Numbered from the stretch's first letter, positions 16,515 through 29,067 are shown. The stretch: DNA of 64,000 nt from Bog-756 sp963730685 (GCA_963730685.1 CAVSSP010000001.1:1178001-1242000), one strand, 5' to 3'. The notes: generated by a model from the sequence alone, not told the origin. Numbers and translations are program-made.

Positions 16515-17264
16515 GTGACCGCAGACGCGATGCGAGCAGAGACCGTGACGATCGATGGCCACGACGGCGACCGGATCGAGGCGTACCTCGCCCAACCGCT
16601 CGAAGGTGGGCCGACCGGTGGCGTGGTGGTGATCCACCATCTGCCCGGATACGACGAGGCGACCAAGGAGATCACCAGGAAATTCGCCGCCCACGGCTAT
16701 CTGGCCCTCTGTCCGAACCTGTACTCCCGCGAGGCTCCCGGGGCCAGTCCCGACGACGCCGCCGCCACGGCCCGGGCCCAGGGCGGGGTGCCCGACGAGC
16801 GCCTGGTCGGCGACGTGGCCGGGGCGGCGGCCTTCCTCCGGTCCCAGGGACTGTCAAACGGCAAGGTGGCCACCATCGGCTACTGCTCCGGGGGCCGTCA
16901 GTCGTTCCTCGCCGCGTGCAGCTTGGAGCTGCAGGCCGCCGTCGACTGCTACGGCGCGTTCGTGGTCGGGACACCGCCCGAAGGAGCGCCGCTCAAGGTG
17001 GGCCCCATCGTCCACCTGGCCAAGAACCTCTCCTGCCCGCTGTTGGGGCTGTTCGGCGCCGATGACCAGTACCCGTCGCCGGAAGATGTCGACGAGCTCG
17101 AACGGGCGCTGACCGAGGCCGGAAAGGAGTTCGAGTTCCACTCCTACGCCGGTGCGGGTCACGCGTTCTTTGCCACCAACCGACCCAGCTACCGCCCCGA
17201 GGCCGCCAATGAGGGATGGCAACGCATCTGGGAGTTCTTCGGTCGCAACCTCGTGAACGGCTGA
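16515..17264 (+). CDS. Dienelactone hydrolase family protein
   Basis: A 249-residue alpha/beta hydrolase. The nucleophile is the Cys in GYCSGGRQSF, the family signature of dienelactone hydrolases. The acid is probably the Asp in FGADDQYPSPED and the base the His in YAGAGHAFF. It hydrolyses lactone or ester bonds in the cytoplasm; true carboxymethylenebutenolidase activity is not assured since no aromatic-degradation genes are nearby. GTG 16515 has a GGAGGAG site. The gene follows the MerR regulator by 79 bases and precedes a small DUF6295-like gene by five, probably as one transcript. Confidence 0.9.
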   Translation: MTADAMRAETVTIDGHDGDRIEAYLAQPLEGGPTGGVVVIHHLPGYDEATKEITRKFAAHGYLALCPNLYSREAPGASPDDAAATARAQGGVPDERLVGDVAGAAAFLRSQGLSNGKVATIGYCSGGRQSFLAACSLELQAAVDCYGAFVVGTPPEGAPLKVGPIVHLAKNLSCPLLGLFGADDQYPSPEDVDELERALTEAGKEFEFHSYAGAGHAFFATNRPSYRPEAANEGWQRIWEFFGRNLVNG

Positions 17265-17269
17265 TCGAA

Positions 17270-17566
17270 ATGTGCACGTATCAGACGACGAGGCTCCCGG
17301 TGGTAGGCAGCGGCAAGGGCGCCGAAGGGTGGTTCCCCCTGACCGACGCCACCGTCTATTTCGACCACCCGGTGCATGCGAGTGCCGAACACACATTGAA
17401 CATCGACCTGATCAACCCGTCGCGGGGCGCAGGGGCGCGAGTGGCCCTCGAACTGGATCCGTCTGCGGCACGGTCCCTGGCGGCGGCCATCCTCGAGGCG
17501 TTGGATACGGCGCCGCCCGGACTGCTCGGTGCGACGTCGGACGATACCGGCTCCGAGCAACGCTGA
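17270..17566 (+). CDS. DUF6295-like small conserved protein
   Basis: A 98-residue protein beginning MCTYQTTRLPVVGSGKGAEG and containing WFPLTDATVYFDHPVHASAEHTLNIDLINP. This pattern matches a small actinobacterial family of unknown function that I recall as DUF6295. No signal peptide or membrane segment is seen. It starts five bases after the dienelactone hydrolase stop and should be co-transcribed with it. The family has no known activity. Confidence 0.75.
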   Translation: MCTYQTTRLPVVGSGKGAEGWFPLTDATVYFDHPVHASAEHTLNIDLINPSRGAGARVALELDPSAARSLAAAILEALDTAPPGLLGATSDDTGSEQR

Positions 17567-17629
17567 CCCGACGGACCAGGGCCACCCGAGCGCTCCGGTT
17601 GTCAGCGTGCCGCTGGAGGCCCCCTCCAC

Positions 17630-18436
17630 CTACTGAGGCGGAGGCATGTCCCCCGGAGGAGCTTGAGCTGGAGGAGTCCCACCGGTTCCCGGGCTCTGGG
17701 GAGGATAGGCCGGGGGGGCCGGCGGCGCCGGTGGCGGTGGTGGCGCCTGACCCGGTTGTGGGTATCCAGGCTGCGCCGGTGGCGGATAGCCAGGCTGCTG
17801 CGGCGGATAGCCGGGCTGCTGCGGCGGTGGCGGGTACCCGGGCTGCTGCGCCGGTGGCGGATAGCCGGGCTGCTGCGGTGGATAGCCGGGCTGCTGCGCC
17901 GGTGGTGGATAGCCGGGCTGCTGCGCCGGTGGCGGGTAGCCGGGCTGCTGCGGTGGATACCCGGGCTGCGGTGGATAGCCCCCCACCGGTGGATAGTTGC
18001 CGTAACCACCGAAGTTCCCGGCCATGGCGGCCGGCCCACGGTACTGGCTCGGCCCGAGCCACAGGATGTACCAGAACACGATGGACACGTAGGGGATCAC
18101 CAGGCCAACCGTGAACCCGGTACCGTGCCCGAAACTCTTCGACACGTCGTTGGCGACGATGATGTAGATCACGTAGAAGGCCAGTTGGCCGAGGTAGGGG
18201 ACGATCAGCAAGAGCATGAACCACCCCCACGAGGTCGGCCGCCCGGCCACCTTCAACAAGATGATGAAGTTGTAGAAGGGGACGAAGGCGGCCCACCCGG
18301 GCTGACCTGCCTTCACGAACGTGCCGTAGAGCCCGAGCGCGGTCAGGATGTAGAAGGCGATCCCGATCACGATCAGTACGGCGAACCCAGCTCCTGAATG
18401 CGAGGTGGTGTAGGTCGTGGCCAGCAGTTGTCCCAT
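17630..18436 (-). CDS. DUF5684-like membrane protein with Pro/Gly/Tyr repeat tail
   Basis: The 268-residue protein has about four transmembrane segments in its first 130 residues, with motifs such as AGQPGWAAFVPFYN and VSKSFGHGTGFTVGL that mark the DUF5684 family. The C-terminal half is a low-complexity tail of QPGYPPPA-type repeats, some 12 units, usually intracellular and disordered in such proteins. ATG 18436 follows a GAGGGAG site; an in-frame start at 18484 lacks one. Function is unknown. The nucleotide repeats in 17760-17990 reflect the tail. The gap to the recC start (18437-18634) contains no clear gene. Confidence 0.85.
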   Translation of the reverse strand: MGQLLATTYTTSHSGAGFAVLIVIGIAFYILTALGLYGTFVKAGQPGWAAFVPFYNFIILLKVAGRPTSWGWFMLLLIVPYLGQLAFYVIYIIVANDVSKSFGHGTGFTVGLVIPYVSIVFWYILWLGPSQYRGPAAMAGNFGGYGNYPPVGGYPPQPGYPPQQPGYPPPAQQPGYPPPAQQPGYPPQQPGYPPPAQQPGYPPPPQQPGYPPQQPGYPPPAQPGYPQPGQAPPPPPAPPAPPAYPPQSPGTGGTPPAQAPPGDMPPPQ

Positions 18437-18634
18437 GATCTCCCTCTTGGCCTCTGTGCCCGAGATCGAGCAGATCCTGCCCATTTGTTAGCACTTCCTC
18501 ATCTGTCAGGTGGCGATGGCGGTCGACACCGATCCTCACGCGCGTTCATGACCGTGACCAGGGACGATGGAGGAGCCGCGGAGGTCGTGCGCCGGGTCCG
18601 GCGGTGTCACACCCGGTGAGTAGGGTCGGTCGTG

Positions 18635-21600
18635 ATGATCCACCTGTATTCGGCCGAGTCGGCAGGGCCGTTGAGCGAACGACTGGCCGGAGTTCTTTCC
18701 GAGGTGCCCGGCGACCCGATGACGCCCGAGTGGCTGGCGGTCCCCTCGGACGGGATGCGCCGGTGGCTGACGCTCGAGCTGGCCCGGCACTTGGGCAGTT
18801 CGGGCCCCGACTGTTCAGACGGGGTGGCCGCCAACATCGCACGGGCACTGCCCGGCGACCTCCGCAAGGCGGTGCTGGCCGTCGGCCGTGCCAGAGGGGA
18901 GACCGATCCCTGGCGAATCGATCGACTGGTGTGGTCGGTGCTCGAGGTCCTGGTCGAGGATACGTACCAGCCCGACCTGTGGGCGGCTCCCACACCTGCT
19001 GGCGGGCCGGTGGTCTACGCCACCGCACGTCGGATCGCCGACCTGTTCGACCGCTACCACCTCCACCGACCGGAGATGGTCCGCCGGTGGCAGCAGGGTC
19101 ACGACGTCGACGCCACGGGAAAGCCGCTCAGCGACCATGCCCGGTGGCAGGCAGGGCTGTGGCGTCAGGTCCGCGAGCGGGTGGGGGAGCCCAGCCCTCC
19201 AGAGCGTCTCCCTGGCGTGCTCGAGCGGTTGCGGGACGGTGAGCCGCTCCTCGACCTTCCCCCCCGGCTCCTGTTCTTCGGGTTCACGTTGCTTCCAGCC
19301 GGTGACTTCCTCGAGGTGACCCGCGCCGTGGCCGTCCACCGCGAGGTCCATGTGTTCTTGCTGGAACCGACTCGTTTCGACGCAGCAGCGCTGCGGCGAT
19401 CCAGCCCTCCGCCCGTGGCCGTGGGTGCCAGGGTTCGAGTCAACGAGTCCACCGCCTCACTGGCTCACCACCCCCTCCTCCGGAGCTGGGGGCGGCTCCA
19501 CCGGGAGACAGCCCTGCTGCTGGCAGACGCCCAGGCCGACGGTGTCGCGATCGAACGGGTCGGGGACCGGTCCCCGCACCCACCGTCAACACTCCTCGGG
19601 CGCGTGCAGCACGACATCTGCTCCAACGCGGTGCCGGTGGCCACATTGACCGACGACCCCTCGGACCGGTCGGTGCAGTTCCACGCCTGCTTCGGGGAGG
19701 TCCGACAGGTCGAGGTCCTCCGCGACGCGCTGCTCCACCTGATGGCGACGCCCGGATCAGATCTGACCGAGGATGACATCGTGGTCCTCTGCCCGGCCCT
19801 CGACCGCTTCGCTCCGTTGATCGAGGCGGTCTTCGGCCGGTCCGCCGAGGCGTCGTCGGTGGGCACGGGCGGATGGTTCGCCAGCGGGGGTCGTCCGGCG
19901 GCCCCCATGCTTCGGTACCGGGTGGCCGACCGATCGGTCCGCACGCGGAATCCGGTCCTCGCCGCCGTATCGGCCCTCCTCGAGTTGGTGGCCGGCCGGT
20001 TCGACGTGACGTCGGTCCTCGAGTTCCTCTCCTTGGCGCCGGTACGAGAGCGGTTCGGCTTCGATGACGACAGCCTGGGTGTGATCGCCGGGTGGATGGA
20101 GGCGACCAACGTCCGGTGGGGACTCGATGCGGGTCAGCGCTCGGAGTTCGGCATGCCGAGCACCGTCGTGTCCAACACCTGGCAGGCCGCGCTCGACCGG
20201 TTGCTGGTCGGCTCCGCCGTCCGCGACGAGGGGCTGGAACTGGCGATTGGTGGGATCGCGCCCCACGGGGTGGAAGGAAGCGACGTCGAGACGGCCGGGC
20301 GTCTGGCCGAGGCGATCGGGCAACTGGCGGCACTGGCCGGCGAGACCTCGACGGCACAGCCCATCGGTTCCTGGCTCCAGCAGTTGCACCGAACTTGCTC
20401 CGCGCTCTTTGCCGCCCCTCGCGAGGCGGCCTGGCAGACGGAGGCGATGGAGCGGATCCTCTTCGAATTGGCGGATTCGGCCGACCGCGGTGGTGCTCCC
20501 TGCGCCGTGGATCTCCGCTTTGCGGAGGTCCGCAAGGTGTTGGAAGAGCGTCTCGACGACAGGGTCGGTCGAGCGGACTTCTTCCGGGGCGGCATCACCG
20601 TCACGTCCATGACGCCGCTTCGCTGGGTGCCCTTCCGGGTCGTATGCCTGCTCGGCATGGACCAGACGGCATTCGGGTCGGAGGGGTCGCCCGGTGACGA
20701 CCTGACGTCGATCCCCCCCTTCGTCGGCGACGGCGACCGCCGTGGGGAGATGCGCCAGACGCTCCTCGAGGCCGTCCTCGCTGCCCAGGACCAACTCATC
20801 GTGATCCGGGATGGTCGGGACGTGAAGACCAACCAGGTGACTCCGAGGGCGGTGGTCACCTCCGAGCTCTTCGAGTCCGTCCTGGCGTCGGTCGAGCCCG
20901 GGGCCCGCCGCGCCGTCGCCGACCGGCTGGAGATCGACCACCCCCGGCACGGGTTCGACGAGCGGTGCTTCGAGGCAGGCCGGCTCGTCGACGGCACGGC
21001 ATGGGGATTCGACCCCGGCGAGCTGGCCGGAGCGGTGGCCCGGCGCCATCAGGCCGACCGGCGCCCGCCCTTCCTCACCGCCCCCTTGCCGCCGGTCGCT
21101 GCCGAGGTGATCGATCTGGCCGACCTCCACCGTTTCTTCAACGATCCGAGCGGGGCCTTCCTCTCCCAGCGCCTCCAGTTGCGGCTTCCCCGCGTGGAGG
21201 ACGAGATCCCCACCGTCCTGCCGTTGGGCATCGGCGGGTTGGAGGGGTGGAGGATCGGAAACCGGCTGTTGGAGGCGCGGGTCTCGGGCCACTCGTTCGA
21301 CGAATGGCTGCGTCATGAACGGGCACTCGGAACCCTGCCCCCGGGCCCCCTGGGCGACGGATCGGTGCATGAACTCGAGATCGCCGTGGACGGACTGGTC
21401 GACGAGGCCCGTCGGCGGGGCATGGAGCCCGGTCCAGGTGAACCGATGGCCGTAGACGCCGTGCTCCCCGACGGCATCCGGGTCGTCGGCTCGGTCCACC
21501 TTCGCCTCGACCCGGCATCGCCGGGACCGGTCCGGCTCTACTACTCGCGCGCCAAGGCCGGTCACCGGGTGGCGGCGTGGCTCGATCTCATGGCCCTGCT

Positions 21601-22097
21601 CGCCACCGACCCGGCCACCCCGTGGCGTTCGGTGGCAGTCAGCCGACCGGAGTCCGGCAAGAGCGCACTAATGGTGACCGACCTGGTCGGCGTCGGCCCA
21701 CATCAGGGACGGAAGCCAGACCGCAGCTGAGGTGCTGGCGGTCGCCGTCGACTGCTTCCGCAGGGGCATGACCGAGCCGATCCCCCTGTTTCCCACCTTT
21801 TCGTATCAGCTGTACCGTGCCAAGAACGCAGAGGGTAGCTGGCGGAGCTACCCGATGCCGGGCCAGAAGCGAGTCGTGCCGGGGGACGGAGACCGTCCGG
21901 CGGTGAGGCTCGCCTTCGGCGACATCGACTACGAAGCCGTCATGCGGATGGAGCCGCGCTCGTCGGATCCACCGGGGCCGAAAGGACGGGTTTGGAGGTT
22001 CGCCACCTACCTCCACCGCACCATCGACCGGTCCACCACATCCGTCCCGGCGCCACCGACCGGCGCTGGGCCCGCGCCATCGCGGACTCGGCGATGA
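18635..22097 (+). CDS. recC: Exodeoxyribonuclease V gamma subunit RecC (frameshifted)
   Basis: RecC is the Chi-recognition and scaffold subunit of the RecBCD helicase-nuclease that processes double-strand breaks. The protein begins IHLYSAESAGPLSERLAGVL and has LAVPSDGMRRWLTLELARHLG, as in RecC N-termini, and it is followed by recB and recD. The frame ends early at 21730. One base over, TAAEVLAVAVDCFRRGMTEPIPLFPTFSYQLY continues the RecC C-terminus to a stop at 22097 that overlaps the recB ATG as ATGA. A single extra base near 21700-21717 therefore splits an otherwise complete gene of about 1153 residues. The start may be GTG 18632 or ATG 18635. Confidence 0.88.
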
Positions 22098-25000
22098 CGC
22101 CCTCCGCCGACCGACCCTTCGACCTGGTCGGGCCGCTCCCGAGGGGCAAGATCGCCATCCAGGCCAGTGCCGGCACCGGAAAGACGTTCGCGCTTGCGGC
22201 ACTGGCCACCCGGTTCATCGTCGAGGCGGACGTCTCGGCTTCGGAGCTGTTGATCGTCACCTTCACCCGGGCCGCGACCGACGAGTTGCGGGCCAAGGTG
22301 CGTGACCGCCTGGTGACCGCGGCCGATCACCTGACCAACCGATGGGACGAGTCCACCGATGACGAGCTGCTGGCGCACCTGGCCGACCACCGGTCGCCGG
22401 CCCGGCTGGAGCGGCTGCAGCGGGCCATCACCGAATTCGATGCGGCCACGGTGACGACCATCCACGGCTTCGCCGCCCAGGTGCTCGGCGCCCTCGGCGT
22501 GTCCGCCGGGACCGACCTCGATGCCCGGCTCGACGTCGATTCGACGGGGCTCATCGAGGAGGCGTGCGCCGACATCCTGGTGAGCGCATCGATCGAGGGA
22601 GTTCCGGTGGGCGATCTGCCCAGCCTCGACGATCTCCGCGACGCCACCACACTGGCCGACGGCCGACCCGATCTCGATCTGGTCCCGGCCAAGGGGCAAC
22701 CGGGGGCCACCCCGGCCCAGCATGTCCTGCGCCAGTTGGTAGAGCGCTCCGTGCACGCCGTGTCCGAGCGGCGGTTGCGAAAGGGGACCCTGAGCTTCAA
22801 CGACGTGCTCACCCAATTGAGGGAAGCGCTGTACGGACCCGGCCCGGGCGCGGCAGGTGCGCTGGAGAGCCTCCGGAGCCGTTTCAAAGTGGTGTTGATC
22901 GACGAATTCCAGGACACCGACCCGGTCCAGTGGGACATCTTCGCGACGCTGTTCGACCAGCCCGGCACCGGCACCACCCTGGTCCTGGTCGGCGACCCCA
23001 AACAGGCCATCTATGCCTTCCGCGGCGCCGACATCCATACCTATCTGCGAGCGGTCGGTGGCGGCTCGGCCACCGACCGGAGGTCACTGACCACCAACTG
23101 GAGGTCCGACGGTGCGGTGCTGGACTCGTTGGGCGCGCTGTTCTCCGGGGCCACCTTCGGTGATCCCGGCATTCCGTTCGTCCCCGTCGAGCCGGCCCCC
23201 GCCAACCGTGAGCGACGGATCACCGGCGCCGGTGGATCGCCTCTGCCCGCGCTCTCCCTCCGCCTGGCCGTCGGTGAGGGGATCACCCGTCACAAGAACA
23301 ACAACGATCTGGTCAAGACGGGATCCGCCGAACGCGGCCATCTATGCAGACCTCGTCGGCCAGGTCCGATCGATGCTCGACGACAACCGCATCCCCGATC
23401 CCGAGGAGACCGAGGATCCGGGCGGGCGGGCGGTCCGGCCATCGGACATTGCGGTGCTGGTGGCGCGCCACGTCGAAGCAGCGGACATTCAAGCCGCGCT
23501 CCAATCGGGGGGCATCCCCGCCGTCGTGGCGCGGGCCGGCAGCGTGCTTCAGTCGCCGGCCGCCGAGCAGATGCGTTGGCTGGTCGAAGCGCTCGCTCGC
23601 CCGTCCGACCCGCGCCGTGCCCGGATGGTCGCCCTGTCATGGTTCGTCGGTCGACGTGCCGACGAACTGGCTTCGATCGCCGACACCGAACTCGTCGCCC
23701 TGCAGGAGCAGTTGCGTGGTTGGTCCGAACTGCTGGCCTCGCACAGTGTGGCCGACGTGTTCGCCCGGATCTGGACGGAGACCGGCGTCCTCGAACGGGT
23801 CCTGGCCGCGACCGACGGCGACCGCAACATCACCGATCTCGACCACCTGGTGGAACTGCTGCACGGGGCCGGTCCGACCGGGCGGAGCGGACCGGCCGGC
23901 CTGTTGGCCATCCTCGACACCGAGCCCGAGGACGACGGTGACACCGAGATGGACGGCGACGTGGCCGCCCGGCGGATCGCGTCGGAGGCCGATGCCGTCC
24001 AGATCATGACGGTGTGGGCCGCCAAGGGCCTCGAGTTCCCGGTGGTGTGCCTTCCCACCCTGTGGCGCCCACCGTTCAGATCCGAGGCCGTCGCCTACGT
24101 CGATCCGGTGACGGGCAGGCGGACACTGGACCTGGCCCGTGGGAAGGACTGGCCCGACCCGGCTGCCGGCGCCGAGCGCGCCGAGCTGGCCTTCCGTGAG
24201 GCGACGGGAGAGAGGCTCCGGCTCCTCTACGTGGCGCTGACCCGCGCCCAGCACCAGACGATGGTGTGGTGGGCGCGGGCGGACAGGAGCTCGCTCACCG
24301 CGTCTGGCCCGGTTCTTGTTCGCCCGGTCGGGAGCGGTGATCGACCCGGAGCCCTTCGGGGCCCACGACGTTCCGATCCCCGACGACCGGCGGATCGTGG
24401 CCGGATTCGAACCGCTCGTCGCCCGGGCAGCGGGAACGCTGGAGGTCGTGGCGATCGACGCCGCTGCGGACACCGGTGATCGGTGGAGTCGACCGGCGGC
24501 CGCAGGAGCGGGACCGGCACTGGAGCTGGCACCGCTCGGCCCCGTCCCGGACCGGTCGAAGCGTCGGTGGTCCTTTTCGGCCATCGTCGACCGTGCCTCC
24601 GCGGCCGAGTACCTCGATCCGGCCGACCCGTCGGTGTTGGACGGCGGCGCCGGCGACGAGCAGGCGGATTGGGATCCCGACGCAGACTCCGGCACGATGA
24701 GCCCGATCGCTGAGCCCATCGACGATTCGGATGCCGCGCGCGCTCCGACCGGCCGCTACCGGTCAGCCCGCTGTCGGACCTTCCCGCCGGAACGGCGTTC
24801 GGGACCCTCGTCCACTCCGTGCTGGAGGAGGTCGACTTCGCCGCCGCCGATCTGGTCGCCCAGCTCGACGCGGCGGTGGGTCGCCAGCTGGAGTGGCGGT
24901 CGATGGACCTCACGCCGTTGGGCGCGACTGGCACCGGCGCCGGACGAGGGCCGCCGCCTACTCGTGGAAGGCCTGCAGGCTGCCATCGAGTCACCCCTCG

Positions 25001-25632
25001 GGCCGCTGTGCGGCGGTGCACGACTCGCCGACATCCCCGCCGGTGACCGTCTCGACGAGGTCTCGTTCGACCTCCGTCTGGCCACCGGAGGTCCGGTGGC
25101 CGACCTCCGCCGGATGGGTGAGTTGATCCTGTCGTACCTGGATCCCACCGATCCCCTGCGGGGGTGGGCCCTCGATCTGGCTTCCGGTGCCATCGACGTT
25201 CCGTTGGCCGGACACCTGACCGGGTCGATCGACCTCGTGATGCGGGTCGGAGCCCCGTCGGGTCCACCCCGCTTCGTCGTGGCCGACTACAAGACCAACG
25301 CGCTCAACCGTCGGGGCGTCCCGGGCCGGCCCGATGACTACGGCCGTCTCCGTCTGGCCGAGGCGATGGCCGAGCACGACTACCCGCTGCAGGCCCTGCT
25401 GTATTCGGTGGCGCTCCACCGCTATCTACGGTGGCGCCTGCCCGACTATCGACCCGACCGCCACCTCGGAGGCGTGGCCTACCTGTTCCTCCGCGGCATG
25501 TGTGGTGGCGGGGGGATGGCGGGTGGGGGCGGGCCCGGCCCATCGGGTGTCTTCGACTGGGCGCTCCCCGCCGGATTGGTCGTCGAGCTGAGCGAGCTGC
25601 TCGATGGGCGTTCTGCCCGGGTGCCATCGTGA
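22094..25632 (+). CDS. recB: Exodeoxyribonuclease V beta subunit RecB (four frame breaks)
   Basis: RecB is the 3'-5' helicase and nuclease of RecBCD. Visible UvrD-type motifs are Walker A (QASAGTGKTFALAAL), DEFQDTDPVQW, GDPKQAIYAFRGAD, LTTNWRSD, TVWAAKGLEFPVVCLP and LLYVALTRAQHQ. The nuclease domain follows with GTLVHSVLEE and the catalytic VVADYKTN. The coding frame changes near 23321, 24303, 24750 and 24925, each by one base. Correcting all four gives about 1178 residues, close to the E. coli RecB length. It overlaps recC (ATGA) and recD (GTGA) by four bases. All catalytic motifs survive, which argues against old decay. Confidence 0.88.
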
Positions 25633-27537
25633 CCCGTCGCACCACCTCCGACTTCCGGGCCTCCGTCCCCAGCGGTCTGGCGGTCCTCGAGCCCTTCGTC
25701 GATGCCGGCGTCTTCAGCGCCTACGAGGTCCAGTTCGCCGCCACCGTGTCGCGACTGCAGCCCGGTCTGTCCGACGTGGTCCTCCTGGCGCTCGCCGTCG
25801 CCGCACGGGCGCCCCGGTTCGGTCACGTGTGCTGGCGGTTGTCCGACATGTCCGGTCAGATGGCGGGCCTCGACGGCGAGGTGTTCGATGCACTGGGATG
25901 GCCGGCAGGGGACGAGTGGGCGGCCGCCCTCGGTTCCTCGGAGGTCGTCGCCGGCCCCGGGCACGCAACCGCCGAACCTCTCCGTCCGCTCGTCCTGGAC
26001 GCGGGCCGGTTGTACCTGCAGCGTTACTGGCGCTACGAACTGGCGGTGGCCGGTGACCTCCTCGGTCGTGCCCACGCCAGCGCCGACCGATCCGGCGACG
26101 AGGCCGGGACGACTGCCGAGTGGAGCGGCGCGGCCGCCGACGAAGCCCTCGACGTGATGTTCGGCCCTTCCGGCACCGACGGACCCGATCTCCAGCGCCT
26201 GGCCGCGCGACGGGGCATGCACCCGGGCGTGTCGATCATCGCCGGAGGGCCCGGCACCGGCAAGACCTACACCGTGGCCCGCCTGCTCGCCGCCGCCCAC
26301 CGCGTGGCGGAGCAGACCGGGAACGAGCTGAAGGTGGCCCTGGCCGCCCCCACGGGAAAGGCCGCCGCTCGCATGGGCGACGCCGTGAACGCGGCGGTCC
26401 AGGCCCTCGAGGCCGGTGGTGCCGTCGACCATTCTCTGTCGGCCCGGCTGGTGGCAACGGTGCCGACCACCGTGCACTCGTTGCTGGGCTGGCGCGACCG
26501 GACCCACTTCCGACACGGTCGGGACGATCCGCTCCGGCACGATCTCGTCATCATCGACGAGACGTCCATGGTCTCCCTCCCGCTCATGGCCAAACTGTTG
26601 GACGCGGTCCGGCCTGACGCCCGCCTGGTGCTGGTGGGCGACCCGTTCCAGCTGGCCAGTATCGAGGCCGGCACCGTGATGAGGGATGTCGTGGGACCGG
26701 CCGAGGAGACCGCCCGGGTGGTCACCCTCGAGGACCGGCCCGTCCGTCCCGACCGTGCGGCGCTGGCCGGACGGGTCACCGTGCTCAAGAGGATGCGGCG
26801 GTTCGGTGAGGACTCCGCCATCGCCGCGCTGGCCGATGCCATTCGCCGAGGGGACACCGACAGCGCCGTGTCCCTGCTCGCCGGGCAGCGGGCCGACGTC
26901 GGGTGGGTCGAGCCCGACGATGCCACCCAGGTCGACCGGATCCTGGACGAGGTGGCCACCGCCGGCGCCGGGATGGTCGTCGCCGCCCTGGATGGCGACG
27001 CGTCCGGAGCCCTGGCCGCCGGCGACCGCGGTCAAGGTGCTGACCGCCACCCGTCGGGGGCCGTCGGGCCTCGACGAGTGGATCGGGCGGATCGAAGCCT
27101 CGGTTGCCGAGCGGGTTGCCGGGTTCCGACCTGGTCGCCGCTGGTACGTGGGGCGGCCGGTCCTGGTGACGGTGAACGACCGGGAGAACGGAGTCTTCAA
27201 CGGGGATGTCGGCGTCGTCATCGACCGGGAGGGCGTCTTGGAGGTCGCTCTGGCGACGGGCGACGAGGTCCGATATCTGGCGCCATCCCGGCTCGATGGC
27301 GTCGAGACGTGGTGGGCCATGACCATCCACAAGAGCCAGGGCTCCGAGTTCGGCCACGCGATCGTGTGCCTGCCGGACCCGCGGTCACCCATCCTCAGCC
27401 GTGAGCTCCTCTACACCGCCGTGACCCGGGCGCGGGACCGACTGACCGTGATCGGGACCGAGGCTGCAGTGCGTGCGGCGATCGACCGACCGCTGACCCG
27501 GGCCTCGGGCCTCCACGAGCGCCTCTGGCCCGACTGA
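25629..27537 (+). CDS. recD: Exodeoxyribonuclease V alpha subunit RecD (frameshifted)
   Basis: RecD is the 5'-3' helicase subunit of RecBCD. Motifs present are Walker A (GGPGTGKTYTVARLL), LAAPTGKAAARM, VIIDETSMVSLPLMAKLL, GDPFQLASIEAGTVM, and after a break TIHKSQGSEFGHAIVCLP and LLYTAVTRARDRL. The frame shifts one base near 27019 within a GCCGGCGACC stretch; removing one base gives a 635-residue protein of normal length. GTG 25629 overlaps the recB stop. It is the last gene of the recCBD operon. The following 43 bases carry a -10-like hexamer for the amidase. Confidence 0.9.
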
Positions 27538-27580
27538 GGACACCCGGCACCGACCCGCCGGACCTGTTTAGTCTGAGCAG

Positions 27581-28994
27581 ATGGATGAGTACGCATCGGC
27601 ACTCGACGTGGCTGCAGCCATCAGGGCCAAGGACGTCAGCCCGCTGGAGGTGCTGGACGCCTGCCTCGAGCGGGTCGATGCCCTCAACCCCGGCCTCAAT
27701 GCCGTCATCTGGCGCAACGACACCGAGGCCCGGGCCGAGGCGGTGTTGCTCGGGCGAGCGGATCGCCGGCGGCGGCACCGACGACCTGGCGCCGTTCGCC
27801 GGCGTCCCCCTCCCCATCAAGGACCTGCTGCCGGTAGCCGGTCAACCGGTCACGTTCGGCTCGTGGGGAGCGCCAGAGGGGCCCAGTGGGACCGGTGAGC
27901 TGGTTGCTGACGCCTTCGCCCGGGCCGGTTTTGTCTTGACCGGTCGGACCAATGCACCGGAGTTCGGTTCGATCACCGTCACCGAGAACAGCCGCTACGG
28001 GGTGACCCGCAACCCGTGGGACCCCGGGCACACCCCGGGTGGATCCAGTGGGGGTGCAGGTGCCACCGTGGCCTCGGGCATGTTCCCTGTGGCCCATGCG
28101 GGCGACGGGGGTGGATCGATCCGCATCCCGGCCTCGTGCTGCGGGCTGGTGGGGTTGAAGCCCAGCCGGGGCCGGGTCGCCTCCATCATCCCGGGCTGGC
28201 AGGGGATGACCACCGAGGGGGTGCTGAGCCGGACGGTGGCCGACACCGCGGCCGTGCTCGACGTGATCAGTGCGCCTGATCCTCACGGGTGGTGGAACGC
28301 CCCCGCTCCGCAACGGCCGTTCGCCGACGAGGTGGGCGCCGATCCGGGCCCGCTCCGGGTGGCCGTGTGCACGGTGTCGGCCCTCGGGCTACCGGTCGGT
28401 GATGCCCCGCTGGCCGCGGTGGCGCATGCAGCCCGGCTGCTCGAGTCCGCCGGCCACAAGGTCACCGTGCTCGATGCCGACGTGTTCGACCCAGCGGCAC
28501 TGGGTCCGTTCCTCCATATGATCGATGCCGGGTTGGCGGAGGTGTCGGGCATCGACTGGGACAGGGTCGAGCCTCACAACCGGGCCTCCTACGAGGCCGC
28601 CGCCGCCGTGGACAGTCTCACCTTCGTCCGGTCCCTCGCCGAGCTCCATCACCTGACCCGGTCGGTGGTGACCCGGTTCGATGACGAGATCGACATCCTG
28701 GTCACGCCGACCATGAGCATCGAGCCGCCCCGGACGGGCCTGCTGGAGTCAGTCCATGCCACCGCCGGCTCGGGGATGCCCCCGATGGAGATCGTGGCCA
28801 TGGCCGCATTCACCGCCGTCTTCAACATCACCGGTCAGCCGGCAGTCAGCCTGCCCCTGTCCGTGGCCGACTCGGGGCTGCCGGTCGGGGTCCAGCTGGT
28901 GGCCGGCCCCTGGCGGGAGGACCGGCTGCTCCAGGTGGCCTCCCAGTTGGAGCAGTCCGATCCGTGGGCCGGCCGGTACCCGTTCCTGGTCTGA
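27581..28994 (+). CDS. Amidase signature family protein (frameshifted)
   Basis: The ATG frame from 27581 reads SPLEVLDACLERVDALNPGL, a typical amidase N-terminus. The main body, one base over, contains APFAGVPLPIKDLL with the catalytic Lys, the Gly/Ser-rich TPGGSSGGAGATVASGM with the cis-Ser and nucleophile region, and GDGGGSIRIPASCCGLVGLKPSRG. The break is an extra G in CTCGGGCGAG near 27749. Corrected length is about 470 residues. Such enzymes hydrolyse amides, as in GatA or various amidohydrolases; no gatB/gatC is present, so a free amidase is more likely. TAGTCT six bases before the ATG suggests a leaderless message. Confidence 0.85.
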
Positions 28995-29034
28995 CCGCCG
29001 GTTGTCCGGAGCCCGTCCGATCCGGAGGCTTCGT

Positions 29035-29067
29035 TCACAGGGTCCTCACAGTCCTGCTCGCTACAGT
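29035..29067 (+). promoter_or_regulatory. PhoP-type direct repeat followed by a -10 hexamer in a gene-free stretch
   Basis: TCACAGG-GTCC-TCACAGT (29035-29052) is a 7-4-7 direct repeat close to the TCACAGC consensus of mycobacterial PhoP. TACAGT (29062-29067) lies nine bases downstream, the geometry of activators that replace a -35 element. From 28995 to 29289 no protein gene is convincing, so any transcript started here would be non-coding, unless it reads a GTG/ATG frame I reject as low-complexity. Confidence 0.5.
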